In this document: positions 19,182 to 27,437 of the stretch, piece by piece
Layout of the letters: every line of letters begins with the position of its first letter
How positions within the stretch are numbered: the stretch's first letter is position 1
Source of the DNA: CAZRGV01 sp964599655
GTDB taxonomy: Bacteria > Planctomycetota > Planctomycetia > Isosphaerales > Isosphaeraceae
NCBI GenBank assembly: GCA_964599655.1
Contig: CAZRGV010000069.1
Coordinates: forward strand, 1-31,602
DNA: 31,602 nt
Reading direction: 5' to 3'
The notes under the pieces: model-generated
Told to the model about the DNA's origin: nothing
The model's input: only the letters and a program-made list of their open reading frames with translations
Databases searched by the model: none
Position numbers and translations under genes: made by a program

Positions 19182-19862
19182 ATGGCGACCGTCGATCCCT
19201 ACTGCACGGACGAGGACATCTGTCTCCGTGCTGTGGACGACTTCGTGCGCGTCGCTCCTGACAACAATAAACTCGCGGCAGGGAATGACGGAGTCCTTGA
19301 CTTCCTCGATCCCTGGGTCTTGGAGTCGGCGTCGAACGACTTCGAGTCTCTGGGCGTCAAGGCCGGGCACATCGTCCACTTGAGGCACGCGCAAACGAAG
19401 GTGTTTGGTCCGAACGGAGACCTGTTTGCGATCGAGTCGGTCTCTGGAACGTCGGCGACACTTCGTCGCGTTGGGTTCGCAGCAGGCGTTGGAAAGCCGC
19501 CATGCCCAGCCGGAGGGATCTCCGGAGTCGAATTCGTCGTACGAACTCTCGATCCTCAGATCGAAGACATTTCGTACGAGATCAACGAGAAATACGCGAT
19601 CCTTGGATACCTTCCGGATCGCGAGGTGTCAGACCTGACCGATGTCCGCCAACTCCGTGCGCTCTGCGTCGAGTCGACGCTGGCCCGGCGATTCTTGGAT
19701 ATGTCCGAGAAGCCGGACGGAAGCGATATGTACGTAATGAAGTCAAGGTACTACGCCGAGAAGGCGGCAGAGACCGAGCGGCTGATCCAACTCCGTTGGG
19801 GGCCGTCCGGCGACGCCGACCCGCCGACCGGCCGCTATTTCGGTCGGTGCGCCCGGGGATGA
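19182..19862 (+). CDS. Probable head-tail connector/adaptor protein
   Basis: The 226-residue protein starts MATVDPYCTDEDICLRAVDD, continues FVRVAPDNNKLAAG and has a beta-rich middle (VKAGHIVHLRHAQTKVFGPN, DLFAIESVSGTSATLRRVG). The C-terminal half is helical (QLRALCVESTLARRFLDMSE, YYAEKAAETERLIQLRWG). A helical bundle with a central beta insert, encoded soon after the capsid protein, fits head-completion adaptors that bind the portal. No specific family is claimed. ATG at 19182 follows GGGGGTGAG; the stop overlaps the next start (ATGA). Confidence 0.55.
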   Translation: MATVDPYCTDEDICLRAVDDFVRVAPDNNKLAAGNDGVLDFLDPWVLESASNDFESLGVKAGHIVHLRHAQTKVFGPNGDLFAIESVSGTSATLRRVGFAAGVGKPPCPAGGISGVEFVVRTLDPQIEDISYEINEKYAILGYLPDREVSDLTDVRQLRALCVESTLARRFLDMSEKPDGSDMYVMKSRYYAEKAAETERLIQLRWGPSGDADPPTGRYFGRCARG

Positions 19863-20242
19863 GGGTACATCTCATGGGGAAACTCGGGACCGTCGACAAC
19901 CCAATGCCGGCGATTGGGTGCCAGTTCCTCGCTGTCGAAGACTCGCTTGATTGCGAGACGAATCAGAACAAGGTCCTGGTCTATCTTCTCTCCGAGAAAG
20001 ACGACCGGATCTTCGCATTTGCCCTGCTGCCCGAGGAAGCCGTCGAGATGGGCTTCCTGGTGATGGAGTCTGCTGGTCGAATGACGGGCGTTGAGTTCGA
20101 CATGGTCATTGACGGATGCCACTGCGGCGACCATTGCCGCTGCGATTGTGGCTGCGAATGCCACCTAGACGGTTGGTGCGACGACGAGGAGGACGAAGAC
20201 GAGTCCTGGCGAGCGAGTCTAGATGGAGACGAGGACGAGTGA
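19859..20242 (+). CDS. Protein with Cys-rich acidic metal-binding-like tail
   Basis: Residues 1-82 look like an ordinary small domain (MRVHLMGKLGTVDNPMPAIG, LVYLLSEKDDRIFAFALLPE). The C-terminal third is unusual: GCHCGDHCRCDCGCECHLDG, then WCDDEEDEDESW and DGDEDE. Nine Cys within about 22 residues, mostly as CxC, plus two His, recall metallothionein-like metal clusters, followed by an acidic tail. The role is unknown; metal binding or disulfide cross-linking in the virion are options. ATG overlaps the previous stop, and its own stop overlaps the next start (TGATG). Confidence 0.65.
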   Translation: MRVHLMGKLGTVDNPMPAIGCQFLAVEDSLDCETNQNKVLVYLLSEKDDRIFAFALLPEEAVEMGFLVMESAGRMTGVEFDMVIDGCHCGDHCRCDCGCECHLDGWCDDEEDEDESWRASLDGDEDE

Positions 20243-20325
20243 TGGCGTGGGACTTCGAGACGGAACTTGAGCGTGAGTTCGCTCGCTGCCGCGAGTTGCT
20301 GCGACGCCTGGCTCCACATGACTGA
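20242..20325 (+). CDS. Very small helical peptide (27 aa)
   Basis: ATG at 20242 overlaps the preceding stop and encodes MAWDFETELEREFARCRELL RRLAPHD, a single charged helix. It is tiny, but the coupling and the clean gap before the next ribosome site suggest it may be translated. Function unknown. Confidence 0.4.
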   Translation: MAWDFETELEREFARCRELLRRLAPHD

Positions 20326-20343
20326 GGTTTCACGGAGGCCGAG

Positions 20344-20433
20344 ATGGCTAAGAAGTCCGCAGGAAAGTCAACGACGAAGAAACCGTCCGGAATGAAGAAG
20401 GGCATGAAGGGTGGCAGGAAGAAGGCGTGCTGA
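20344..20433 (+). CDS. Lysine-rich mini-protein (29 aa)
   Basis: The peptide starts MAKKSAGKSTTKKPSGMKKG and ends MKGGRKKAC. About 40 percent of residues are Lys or Arg, like the tail of histone H1 or small DNA-condensing proteins. A clear ribosome site (ACGGAGG) precedes the ATG. It may neutralise packaged DNA or bind nucleic acid; this is inference from composition. Its end overlaps the following gene's GTG start. Confidence 0.5.
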   Translation: MAKKSAGKSTTKKPSGMKKGMKGGRKKAC

Positions 20434-20768
20434 GTCGTCCCAATGTGATGGCGGTTCCCGACAGCGTAAACCGCGAGGCGAGAGCCATGGCCGCACGACG
20501 TCCGGCGGCGAAGGCCAATGTGTCCAAGCCCAAGAGCCGACCAAGGCCGCGCGGCTTTTGTCGAACCGCTCCGTACACCCATCAGAACGAGCGGCTTCAG
20601 TCGCTCGTTGAGTTCGTCTCTCTCTACGCGCCGTACCACCTTGAGGTGGATGCCTCTATGCCTCCTCCGATGCTGGATGTGGTTGACGACGAGGATGTCG
20701 TGTCGGCCAGGAATCTGGCTCTGTCTGCTGCATTCCGTGCGATCCGTGTGATAGCGGAGCAGATTTGA
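20427..20768 (+). CDS. Hypothetical protein (113 aa)
   Basis: I do not recognise this protein. The first 45 residues are basic and Pro/Ala-rich (AMAARRPAAKANVSKPKSRP). A folded-looking part follows (NERLQSLVEFVSLYAPYHLE, then SARNLALSAAFRAIRVIAEQ). GTG at 20427 overlaps the lysine-rich peptide; an ATG at 20448 is an alternative. The stop overlaps the TTG at 20765 that begins the next open frame. Confidence 0.55.
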   Translation: MLSRPNVMAVPDSVNREARAMAARRPAAKANVSKPKSRPRPRGFCRTAPYTHQNERLQSLVEFVSLYAPYHLEVDASMPPPMLDVVDDEDVVSARNLALSAAFRAIRVIAEQI

Positions 20769-20782
20769 ACGAAGGGGGGATC

Positions 20783-22108
20783 GTGGCCGGGAAACCGATC
20801 GACGAGCCAACCAGGCTTCGCGTTCTCGAACTTCTGGCCGAGACTGGCGGAAACAAGACGGAGGTCGCCAGGCGTCTTGGCATCGACCGGGCGACTGTTG
20901 CCAAGCACTCCGTTGCAGCCCCGGCCCAGACGCCTGTCTCGCAGGCCGCGACTGACGGAGTCGAGAAGATCCGGGTCGAGGAGTCTGGGGACTCGCGCAG
21001 GGTTACCCTAAACCTGGACCACGAGGTCCGCACACTCGAAGACGCCCTGAGGTACGCCGACGTCGACCTGGCCGAGTGGCGAGTGAAGAAGTGGGGTGTC
21101 ACCTCCTGGGAAGTGACCCTCAAGGTCCGCGAGTTCGACGAGTCTGGGAAGATCGTCGGCGAGCAGCCGGTCCGCCGCATGATGTGGCGTGTGACCGTCG
21201 ACCTAGAGCGTGTGATGCCGCAGCCCCTCTTGAAGGCGGCTGAGGCTGTTTTCGAGAGGCTGTCGTCTCGCAAGGCCATCAACTTCGCACCGCCCCGAAA
21301 GAAGTCGCCTCCGAAGCGTCCGTATCTTCTCGAACTTGATTTGATGGACCACCACTTCGGCGCGCTCTGCTGGCGTCCGGAGACGGGCCAGGACTACGAC
21401 CTGAGGATTGCCGAGCGGCTGTTCGCTAACGCCGTTGATGACCTGCTGGAGGCGGCGGCTCCATACGAGGTTGAGAGGTTCCTGATCCCGATTGGCAACG
21501 ATTTCTATCACATCGACAACCTCCAGCAGACGACGACGGCCGGCACGTTCCAGGACGCGGATGGACGCTACCACAAGATCATTGAGGTTGGCGAGATGGC
21601 CATGATCGAGGCCATCGACCGATGCCTCAAGGTCGCTCCCGTGGATCTTGTCCACGTTCCTGGCAATCATGACCGACTCGCATCCTGGCATCTTTGCCGT
21701 GTGTTGCTGCACCACTATCGCGGCACTCCGGACGTGACTGTTGATTCGGGGCCCAGCCCGCACAAGTTCTATCGCTACGGTCAGACGCTCCTTGGTTTCA
21801 CTCATGGAGACGAAGTGAAGCCAAAGGATATGCCAGTCTTGATGGCAACGACATCGCCAACTCTTTGGGCTGAGACTAGCCATCACGAGTGGCATTGTGG
21901 CCATCTTCATCAGGGCAAGCGGTTCGACTTCCCGACGATGGATACCCACCAGGGCGTTGTCGTGCGGTTCCTTCATTCCCTGAAGGCGACCGACTCCTGG
22001 CACTTCCGCAAGGGATATCTGTCGGTCAACCGATGCGCCGAGGCGTACCTGTGGGATCGGGATCGATCCTACGCAGCGCACTTCGCCGCGTTCGCTCGGG
22101 ATTCCTGA
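20783..22108 (+). CDS. HTH-metallophosphoesterase fusion
   Basis: The N-terminus holds a resolvase/Fis-like helix-turn-helix (LLAETGGNKTEVARRLGIDR). After a linker and a strand-rich middle come calcineurin-like phosphoesterase motifs in order: LLELDLMDHHFGALCW (metal Asp/His), PIGNDFYHIDN (GND in place of GD), VHVPGNHDRLASW (GNHD), LLGFTHGDEVK (HGD) and WHCGHLHQGK (GHLH). Such enzymes use two metals to cleave phosphodiesters; similar phage proteins are annotated as phosphoesterases of unknown role. GTG at 20783 is preferred because AGGGGGG (20773-20779) lies just upstream; TTG at 20765 is the longer choice. It sits between connector-type and tailspike genes. Confidence 0.82.
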   Translation: MAGKPIDEPTRLRVLELLAETGGNKTEVARRLGIDRATVAKHSVAAPAQTPVSQAATDGVEKIRVEESGDSRRVTLNLDHEVRTLEDALRYADVDLAEWRVKKWGVTSWEVTLKVREFDESGKIVGEQPVRRMMWRVTVDLERVMPQPLLKAAEAVFERLSSRKAINFAPPRKKSPPKRPYLLELDLMDHHFGALCWRPETGQDYDLRIAERLFANAVDDLLEAAAPYEVERFLIPIGNDFYHIDNLQQTTTAGTFQDADGRYHKIIEVGEMAMIEAIDRCLKVAPVDLVHVPGNHDRLASWHLCRVLLHHYRGTPDVTVDSGPSPHKFYRYGQTLLGFTHGDEVKPKDMPVLMATTSPTLWAETSHHEWHCGHLHQGKRFDFPTMDTHQGVVVRFLHSLKATDSWHFRKGYLSVNRCAEAYLWDRDRSYAAHFAAFARDS

Positions 22109-22109
22109 G

Positions 22110-23648
22110 ATGCCCGACCCCACCTACCACGCCGGCTACGACCCGCTCACGGCGCCTACCGTCTTCTACGTCGATCCCGACGGCGGCGGCACCCACACGA
22201 CAATTGAGGCGGCCTGGGCGGACATCCCCCTGACCGCCGGAAAGGCTCACGCCACGGTGTTCCTCAAGGACACCGCGATCTTCGCCTACCCGCTCATCCC
22301 CTGGATCAACGGGCTCGACGCCGACCATCCGTTCTACCTCGGCTCCTACGGCACACCCGGCGGCCGCGCCACGCTACTCGGGGTCTCGCCCGGCAAGAAC
22401 ATCGCCGGCACCCTCTGGATCACGAAGGACCAGACCGACGTCGTGATCGACTCCATCCGCTGGTACACCCCGGCGATGGACTGGACCAACCCCGCCAACG
22501 ACAACGCGTGGACCCGCTCGGTGTCCCTGCCTGGTGGGCTTGTCGGCAAGGCGGATGGACTGAACCTGGCTCCCAAGGCCGGCGGCGTCGTGCGGCGGGT
22601 CTCGGTGCGCTACTGCGAGATGGCATTCACCGGATTCAATGCGACCGGCCGCAGCCTCGCTGACCCTGTCGGCTCGATATCCGACGTCGTGATCTGGCGG
22701 AACCTGTTTCACCACAACTGGATCACGGGCGGCGAGCGTGCACAGGGAATCAACAGTTACCGATTCCCCTGCAATCTCCTGAGCAACGTCTTCTATCACT
22801 GCGGCCATGCGTCGAACCGCGATCTGACGCCGATGTGGACCGTGGACAGCCGCGGTCGCACGGTCACGACGGCGAACATCTACAACCACTCCTACTACTT
22901 CTCTGGTGCTGTCAACTTCGAGTCTGCTGACAACGTGTCGATTCATCCGTCGTCGATCCACTACAAGCACCGAGGTCTGTTTCCAGACTCAAGTCCAGGG
23001 GTCAACGTCCACGACAACCTGGCGATCGGTGGCGAGGTCGGGATCGGGTTCACCGGGCAGGACAACGACGGGGTGAGCGGCGAGACGGCGTTCCGTTGCT
23101 TCCCCGGCGCATTGATCGACGACAACACGATCGTCCGTGTTGGACAGCCTCAGCCTGGCACGCGGAAACTGTCGTTCGGGCTCTACATCGAAGAGATCGT
23201 CGGTGGGCATATTCGCCGCAACGTGTTCGTCGGCCCCAGCGACCCAGCCATCGTCAACGTGCGGCCGGTGGCGATGGATGGACCGATCTACTCGACGACA
23301 CTGGCCGACAATACAGCGGTTTCGATCCCGGAAAACAAGCCTCTGATCGACATTCCAGAACTGCTTATGGAGGGGTCGTCTGCGTCGTGGCGGTCCGGCG
23401 TAAATCCTGGTGCCGTTGAGTCTCTTCTGCCAGGCGGGGGGATGCACGAGTACGCGGCGATGCTGCTTGGGTTGAACAAGGCGAACTGGGACGCCCAGTG
23501 GGCCTTGATCGGGCCGTCTCCTGTCTCCGCCTCGATCCGAAACGTCGTCTACGATGGGGCCCCTCCGCTGCCGCCTCCGCCGCCGCCTCCGCCGCCGCCT
23601 GCTGGGTCGCGGAAGGCCAGGTTCTCATTTCGCTACGTCGTCTACTGA
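22110..23648 (+). CDS. Right-handed beta-helix tailspike/adhesin
   Basis: The 512-residue protein begins MPDPTYHAGYDPLTAPTVFY then VDPDGGGTHTTIEAAWADIP, the usual start of pectin-lyase-like spikes. The body has repeating strand turns (DVVIDSIRWYTPAMDW, VRRVSVRYCEMAFTGFN, SDVVIWRNLFHHNWITG, LLSNVFYHCGHASNRD, GHIRRNVFVGPSD) typical of parallel beta-helices. The C-terminal end has eleven consecutive prolines after PPLP (PPPPPPPPPPP) and a final GSRKARFSFRYVVY, perhaps a hinge and trimerisation or attachment peptide. It probably binds or cleaves host surface polysaccharide; no catalytic residues are assigned. It starts 1 nt after the phosphoesterase stop. Confidence 0.78.
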   Translation: MPDPTYHAGYDPLTAPTVFYVDPDGGGTHTTIEAAWADIPLTAGKAHATVFLKDTAIFAYPLIPWINGLDADHPFYLGSYGTPGGRATLLGVSPGKNIAGTLWITKDQTDVVIDSIRWYTPAMDWTNPANDNAWTRSVSLPGGLVGKADGLNLAPKAGGVVRRVSVRYCEMAFTGFNATGRSLADPVGSISDVVIWRNLFHHNWITGGERAQGINSYRFPCNLLSNVFYHCGHASNRDLTPMWTVDSRGRTVTTANIYNHSYYFSGAVNFESADNVSIHPSSIHYKHRGLFPDSSPGVNVHDNLAIGGEVGIGFTGQDNDGVSGETAFRCFPGALIDDNTIVRVGQPQPGTRKLSFGLYIEEIVGGHIRRNVFVGPSDPAIVNVRPVAMDGPIYSTTLADNTAVSIPENKPLIDIPELLMEGSSASWRSGVNPGAVESLLPGGGMHEYAAMLLGLNKANWDAQWALIGPSPVSASIRNVVYDGAPPLPPPPPPPPPPAGSRKARFSFRYVVY

Positions 23649-23665
23649 TCCTCGGAGATCGTTGA

Positions 23666-24394
23666 TTGGACAGCCCTAAGGTTGTGATGCTCATGCCGTC
23701 GTACGACGGCACCGTGCATCACCGCTCGTCGCTTGCGTTTAGCAAGACGTTCTCCAATGGGGCTGTTCATGCCCCCTACAGCGCCTTCGAGGCGTCCAGC
23801 CTTCTGTGCCGCACGTTCAACCGTCTGTTCTGCCAGGCGCTGAACCTGCACGTTCGCGGCAAGGTCACGCATGTCGCGATGCTTCACTCGGACATTGTTC
23901 CTCAGGGGCCATGGCTCGACATTCTCTGGCGCGAGATGTACCNNNNNNNNNNNNNNNNTGTCTCTGCTGTTGTCCCGATTAAAGAGTCGAGCCGCACAAT
24001 CACGTCGACTGGCGTCTCGGCACACGCGGACCCGTGGAACGTCCGCTACATCACGATGGAACACAAGGCCAAGTTGCCCGAGACCTTCTTCTCGGAGAAC
24101 GTCTGCAAGGACGACTCCGAGTTCATGGTCGTCAATACGGGATGCTGGCTCGCGGACCTGAACCGCCCGTGGTGGACCGACGGATTTGCGTTCCGGTTCG
24201 AGGACAGGATCTCCTGGGACGAGGAAAAAGGCGAGTATTACGCGCAGGTTGTCCCAGAAGACTGGTACATGAGCCGCTTCATCCAGCAGCGTGGCGCCCG
24301 GGTTGCTGCCACGTGGGCAGTGCCTCTCATGCACATGGGGCAGTCGTCCTGGTGCAACTGGGTCGACGGTGACCCGGTCGTCGTCACACTCTGA
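23666..24394 (+). CDS. Glycosyltransferase-like protein (contains assembly gap)
   Basis: The protein starts LDSPKVVMLMPSYDGTVHHR, a first strand and loop resembling GT-A fold enzymes, and has HVAMLHSDIVPQGPWLDILW, where HSD sits where a DxD-type metal motif is expected. After the gap come VNTGCWLADLNRPWWTDGFA, FEDRISWDE and EDWYMSRFIQQRGARVAATW, also typical of these proteins. A sugar transferred to a virion or host glycan is plausible. The 16 N at 23943-23958 lie inside, and the real gap length is unknown; the frame is open on both sides. The start is TTG 23666 with GGAG nearby. Confidence 0.65.
   Translation: MDSPKVVMLMPSYDGTVHHRSSLAFSKTFSNGAVHAPYSAFEASSLLCRTFNRLFCQALNLHVRGKVTHVAMLHSDIVPQGPWLDILWREMYXXXXXXVSAVVPIKESSRTITSTGVSAHADPWNVRYITMEHKAKLPETFFSENVCKDDSEFMVVNTGCWLADLNRPWWTDGFAFRFEDRISWDEEKGEYYAQVVPEDWYMSRFIQQRGARVAATWAVPLMHMGQSSWCNWVDGDPVVVTL
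23943..23958. other. Assembly gap (16 N)
   Basis: Sixteen undetermined bases in the glycosyltransferase-like gene. They mark a scaffold join, so the true distance and residues here are unknown. Confidence 1.
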
Positions 24395-24430
24395 CGTCAT
24401 CACCTCACCACTTGACAGGAGACGCTTCAC

Positions 24431-24895
24431 ATGGCGTCGGGGTTCTACAACCGGGGAGCTACTCGGCTCCTGAGTGGAGCCATCAACGGTGGCTCTGCGA
24501 CCTGGAAGTGCATGCTGGTCAAGACGACCTACACGTACAACCCAGACCACGATTTCGTGGACGATGGGTCAGCGAATGATCCTCTGAGCCACGAACTAGT
24601 CGCGACGAACTACACGGGTGGATACTCCGGCTCTGGTCGCAAGACGCTCACCGTCACGATCTCCGAGGACGACACCAACAACCGCGTGAAATTTGTCATT
24701 GGAAACGTGACGTACACCGCCTTGGGCGGAGCAACGAACGACACGATCGGAGGCGTCGTCGTCTATGTGAACGAGACGGCCGACACGGATAGCACTCTGA
24801 TCGCGTTTCTTGACGTCGCAGACACTCCGACGAACGGGTCTGACATCGTTCTGACAATGGACTCCTCGAACGGCAACCTTAGGGCACTAATCTGA
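24431..24895 (+). CDS. Phage structural protein (154 aa), likely virion
   Basis: The protein begins MASGFYNRGATRLLSGAING and contains WKCMLVKTTYTYNPDHDFVD, RKTLTVTISEDDTNNRVKFV, YTALGGATNDTIGGVVVYVN and STLIAFLDVADTPTNGSDIV. This succession (short strand, 'LVK.tYt.n.DhdFV', 'tALGGATND.iggvVVY', 'LIAFlD') is recurrent in small tail-region proteins of many phages, without an assigned function that I know of. It is predicted all-beta. Its stop overlaps the next ATG (TGATG). Confidence 0.7.
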   Translation: MASGFYNRGATRLLSGAINGGSATWKCMLVKTTYTYNPDHDFVDDGSANDPLSHELVATNYTGGYSGSGRKTLTVTISEDDTNNRVKFVIGNVTYTALGGATNDTIGGVVVYVNETADTDSTLIAFLDVADTPTNGSDIVLTMDSSNGNLRALI

Positions 24896-25200
24896 TGATC
24901 CTCCTCGGTCTCGGGGTGGATAGAACGGAGACTGCAATGAGCGCGCAGGCGATCAACTTCTCTTGGACGTGGACGGTCACGGCGCCGCTGACACTCGTCT
25001 CGCTGCCGCCTGGTCCGGCAAATGTTGGTGAGCCTGTCTCCTATCAGTTTGTCGTGACTGGCGGCACTCCTCCGTACGTCTTCACAGCAACAGGACTTCC
25101 GCCTGGCATCGTGATGTCCTCGACGGGACTGCTGACCGGCACTCCGACGATGGCGGGTGAATACAACGTCTCCGGCATCATCTCCGATTCGGGGTCCTGA
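24895..25200 (+). CDS. Putative Ig-domain (He_PIG-like) protein
   Basis: The 101-residue product contains SYQFVVTGGTPPYVFTATGL, followed by PPGIVMSSTGLLTGTPTMAG and YNVSGIISDSG. GLPPGI, STGLLTGTPT and EYxVxxIxxD are the hallmarks of the putative Ig (He_PIG) domain, common in adhesins and phage surface proteins, where it binds weakly to carbohydrates or acts as a spacer. ATG at 24895 overlaps the previous stop; an ATG at 24937 (MSAQAINFSWTW) is another candidate start. Confidence 0.75.
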   Translation: MILLGLGVDRTETAMSAQAINFSWTWTVTAPLTLVSLPPGPANVGEPVSYQFVVTGGTPPYVFTATGLPPGIVMSSTGLLTGTPTMAGEYNVSGIISDSGS

Positions 25201-25203
25201 GCG

Positions 25204-27390
25204 ATGGCTACAGCCTCGCTCGCTTTCCGGTTCACGGTGTTGCCGTCCGCGTCGCCTCCCGTCCCAGAGCTGGCGCGGTTCCGGGCGAACATGCTGACGT
25301 ACGGCAAGCAACACGCCGACTGGATGCGGGAGAACAAGTCGAAGGCGTTCGATCCGGCGTTGGCGGCGACATACTATGACGCGGCGCGGGTCTATTACAA
25401 CATCGCCGACGACACCGGAGACGCCATATGGCTGGCGGCGGTCTCCGATGCCGTCTACGTCTACCGCGACCGCTACGTCCTGCCGAACAACGGCAACGTC
25501 CCTGGCTACTGGAACTTTGGCCGGGGGCTCGCCGAGCACTTCCGCCGCACGGGCGACGTCAAGAGCCGCAACGCGGTCTATGCGATGGCCGACACGGCCT
25601 CGTACAGCCGCGATTGGGAGTCGCCGAACCTGCTCACCAGCTACGAGGTGAGCCGCGAGGTCGCCTACGCCCTCTTGACCAGGCTGGAGGCCGAGTCGAT
25701 CGGCAAGGCGCACTCAGCGCGGACCGATCTGCTCTACACGAAGGCGCTCGGCCACATCGACCAGTGGACCGGCGGCGCGACCGGCTACATTCAGCCGTTC
25801 ATGGTCGGCATCACCTGCGAGGCGTTGATCGCCTACCACGCGGCGACTGGCGATGCCCGTGCGCTTCCGGCCGTCCAGCGGGCGCTGGACCTGATCTGGA
25901 CGCTGGCCTGGCGTGAGGCCGACGGCGGGTTCTACTACGAGAGCACGGCGCCGGACCGAGGAGCGCCGGACCTGAACATGCTGATCGCGCCGGCGTTCGG
26001 CTGGGTCTATCGGCAGACCGGGGACGTCGTCTACACTCTTTCCCTACACGTCGTCTACCGCGACCGGGGCGACAAGGTTTTCGCCGGCGACGGGACGGCG
26101 GTGACGAGCGGGACGCTGACGATCTCGAAGGACGGCACCGAGGCGTCCTCGGCCGGTACGCTGACGCACATCTCGGGCGGGGCGTTCAAGTACACCCCGA
26201 CCCAGGGCGAGACCGACTGCGAGATCATGGGCTTCGTGCTCGAAGGCACGGGGGCAATCCCGGTCTGCGGCTCGATCCGTACGACTGCCTGCGACCCCAA
26301 CGATTCCGTGCGGCTCGGCCTGACTTCGCTGCCGAACGCGGCGGCGGGAGCCAGCGGTGGACTGCCGACGGGCGATGGGAGCGGGCGTGTCCAGGTCCAG
26401 TACGGGACGAGCACGGGCCAGATCAACCTGTCGGCCGGAAACCTGGCGGGCACGGTAACGCTGGCTGCCACGACGCACACCGGAGCGGTGATCCCGACGG
26501 TTACGACACTTACCAACGACCCGACCGGCGTCGGGACGCTGCTGACGCGGCTCGGAACGCCATCGAACCTCGGTGGCGGCGCGACCATTTCCGCCAACCT
26601 GGCCGACATCGAGGCGCAGACCGACGACATTGGTGCGGCCGGCGCGGGGCTCACGGGCATCCCGTGGAACGCGGCATGGGATGCCGAGGTCCAGTCGGAG
26701 GTCGAGGACGCCCTGGTCGTCCATCGGCTCGACGAACTGCTCAACGCGGACAGCGACATCGACGGGGCCGCCCCGCCGACCGTGGGTAGCGTGTTCCACG
26801 AACTGATGAGCAAGACGACGGGCTCGTTCACGTTCGATCAGACGACGGACAGCCTCGAAGCTCTCCGCGACCGTGGCGACGCGGCGTGGATCACGGCGAC
26901 CGGGTTCTCGACCCTCTCGCAGGCCGACATCCGCACGGCCGTCGGTCTGGCGAGCGCCAATCTCGACGCGCAGTTGACCGCGATCGATGACTACATCGAT
27001 ACCGAGATCGCTGCGATCTACTCGCGCATCGGCGCTCCGGCTGGTGCGTCGATCGCTGCCGATATCGCGGCGATCAAGGCTGAGACGGCGTCGATCCTCG
27101 ATGACACCGGCACTTCTGGTGTCGTGGTCGCTTCTGGATCGAAGACGGGATACACATTGACGACGGCTGGATATGAGGCTGCTGCTGACGCCCTCTTGAA
27201 CCGCAACGTAGCTGGCGGATCAAACTCTGGCCGTCTTGTCAAGGAGGCTCTCTATCTGCTCCGCAACAAGTGGGACGTTGCTTCCGGAACACTCACAGTC
27301 TATGCGACCGATGACACGACGACCGCGTGGCAGGCATCGGTGTCTGCGGCGACTGGTGGCGACCCGATCAAGACTGTCGATCCGTCTTGA
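25204..27390 (+). CDS. Toroid-fold fiber protein carrying an adapter-like insert
   Basis: Residues about 18-280 form helical repeats of an alpha/alpha-toroid (six-hairpin glycosidase-like) domain: TYGKQHADWMRENKSKAFDP, YYNIADDTGDAIWLAAVSDA, PGYWNFGRGLAEHFRRTGDV, QPFMVGITCEALIAYHAATG, GGFYYES. Then come fiber-like beta segments (GTLTISKDGTEASSAGTLTH, QVQYGTSTGQINLSAGNLAG) and a helical, Ala/Asp-rich tail (ASIAADIAAIKAETASILDD). At 26030-26050 the DNA exactly equals part of the Illumina universal adapter. Removing 24 bp there joins GDVVY to RDRGDKVF, which restores a normal toroid repeat in frame. The protein probably binds or cuts glycan; catalytic residues are not assigned. Confidence 0.7.
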   Translation: MATASLAFRFTVLPSASPPVPELARFRANMLTYGKQHADWMRENKSKAFDPALAATYYDAARVYYNIADDTGDAIWLAAVSDAVYVYRDRYVLPNNGNVPGYWNFGRGLAEHFRRTGDVKSRNAVYAMADTASYSRDWESPNLLTSYEVSREVAYALLTRLEAESIGKAHSARTDLLYTKALGHIDQWTGGATGYIQPFMVGITCEALIAYHAATGDARALPAVQRALDLIWTLAWREADGGFYYESTAPDRGAPDLNMLIAPAFGWVYRQTGDVVYTLSLHVVYRDRGDKVFAGDGTAVTSGTLTISKDGTEASSAGTLTHISGGAFKYTPTQGETDCEIMGFVLEGTGAIPVCGSIRTTACDPNDSVRLGLTSLPNAAAGASGGLPTGDGSGRVQVQYGTSTGQINLSAGNLAGTVTLAATTHTGAVIPTVTTLTNDPTGVGTLLTRLGTPSNLGGGATISANLADIEAQTDDIGAAGAGLTGIPWNAAWDAEVQSEVEDALVVHRLDELLNADSDIDGAAPPTVGSVFHELMSKTTGSFTFDQTTDSLEALRDRGDAAWITATGFSTLSQADIRTAVGLASANLDAQLTAIDDYIDTEIAAIYSRIGAPAGASIAADIAAIKAETASILDDTGTSGVVVASGSKTGYTLTTAGYEAAADALLNRNVAGGSNSGRLVKEALYLLRNKWDVASGTLTVYATDDTTTAWQASVSAATGGDPIKTVDPS
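26030..26050 (+). other. Illumina-adapter-like 21-nt segment
   Basis: This segment equals 21 consecutive bases of the standard Illumina universal (P5/TruSeq) adapter, around ACACTCTTTCCCTACACG. GTCGTCTAC occurs immediately before (26025-26033) and after (26049-26057), so the adapter-derived bases are bracketed by a duplicated host 9-mer. It is almost certainly a library artefact rather than phage sequence. Confidence 0.93.
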
Positions 27391-27437
27391 TCGGCCCTAG
27401 GTTTCTGTGTCTTTGCTTCTTGGCTAGAGGTTGATCC

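Noticed and set aside
26030..26050. A natural gene fusion point at the adapter match
   Set aside because: Removal of 24 bp recovers a continuous toroid repeat in frame, so the segment is an insertion artefact and not a join of two genes.
26044..26831. Minus-strand frames antisense to the fiber gene
   Set aside because: No motif or ribosome site is seen, and the plus-strand gene has consistent codon use over the same span.
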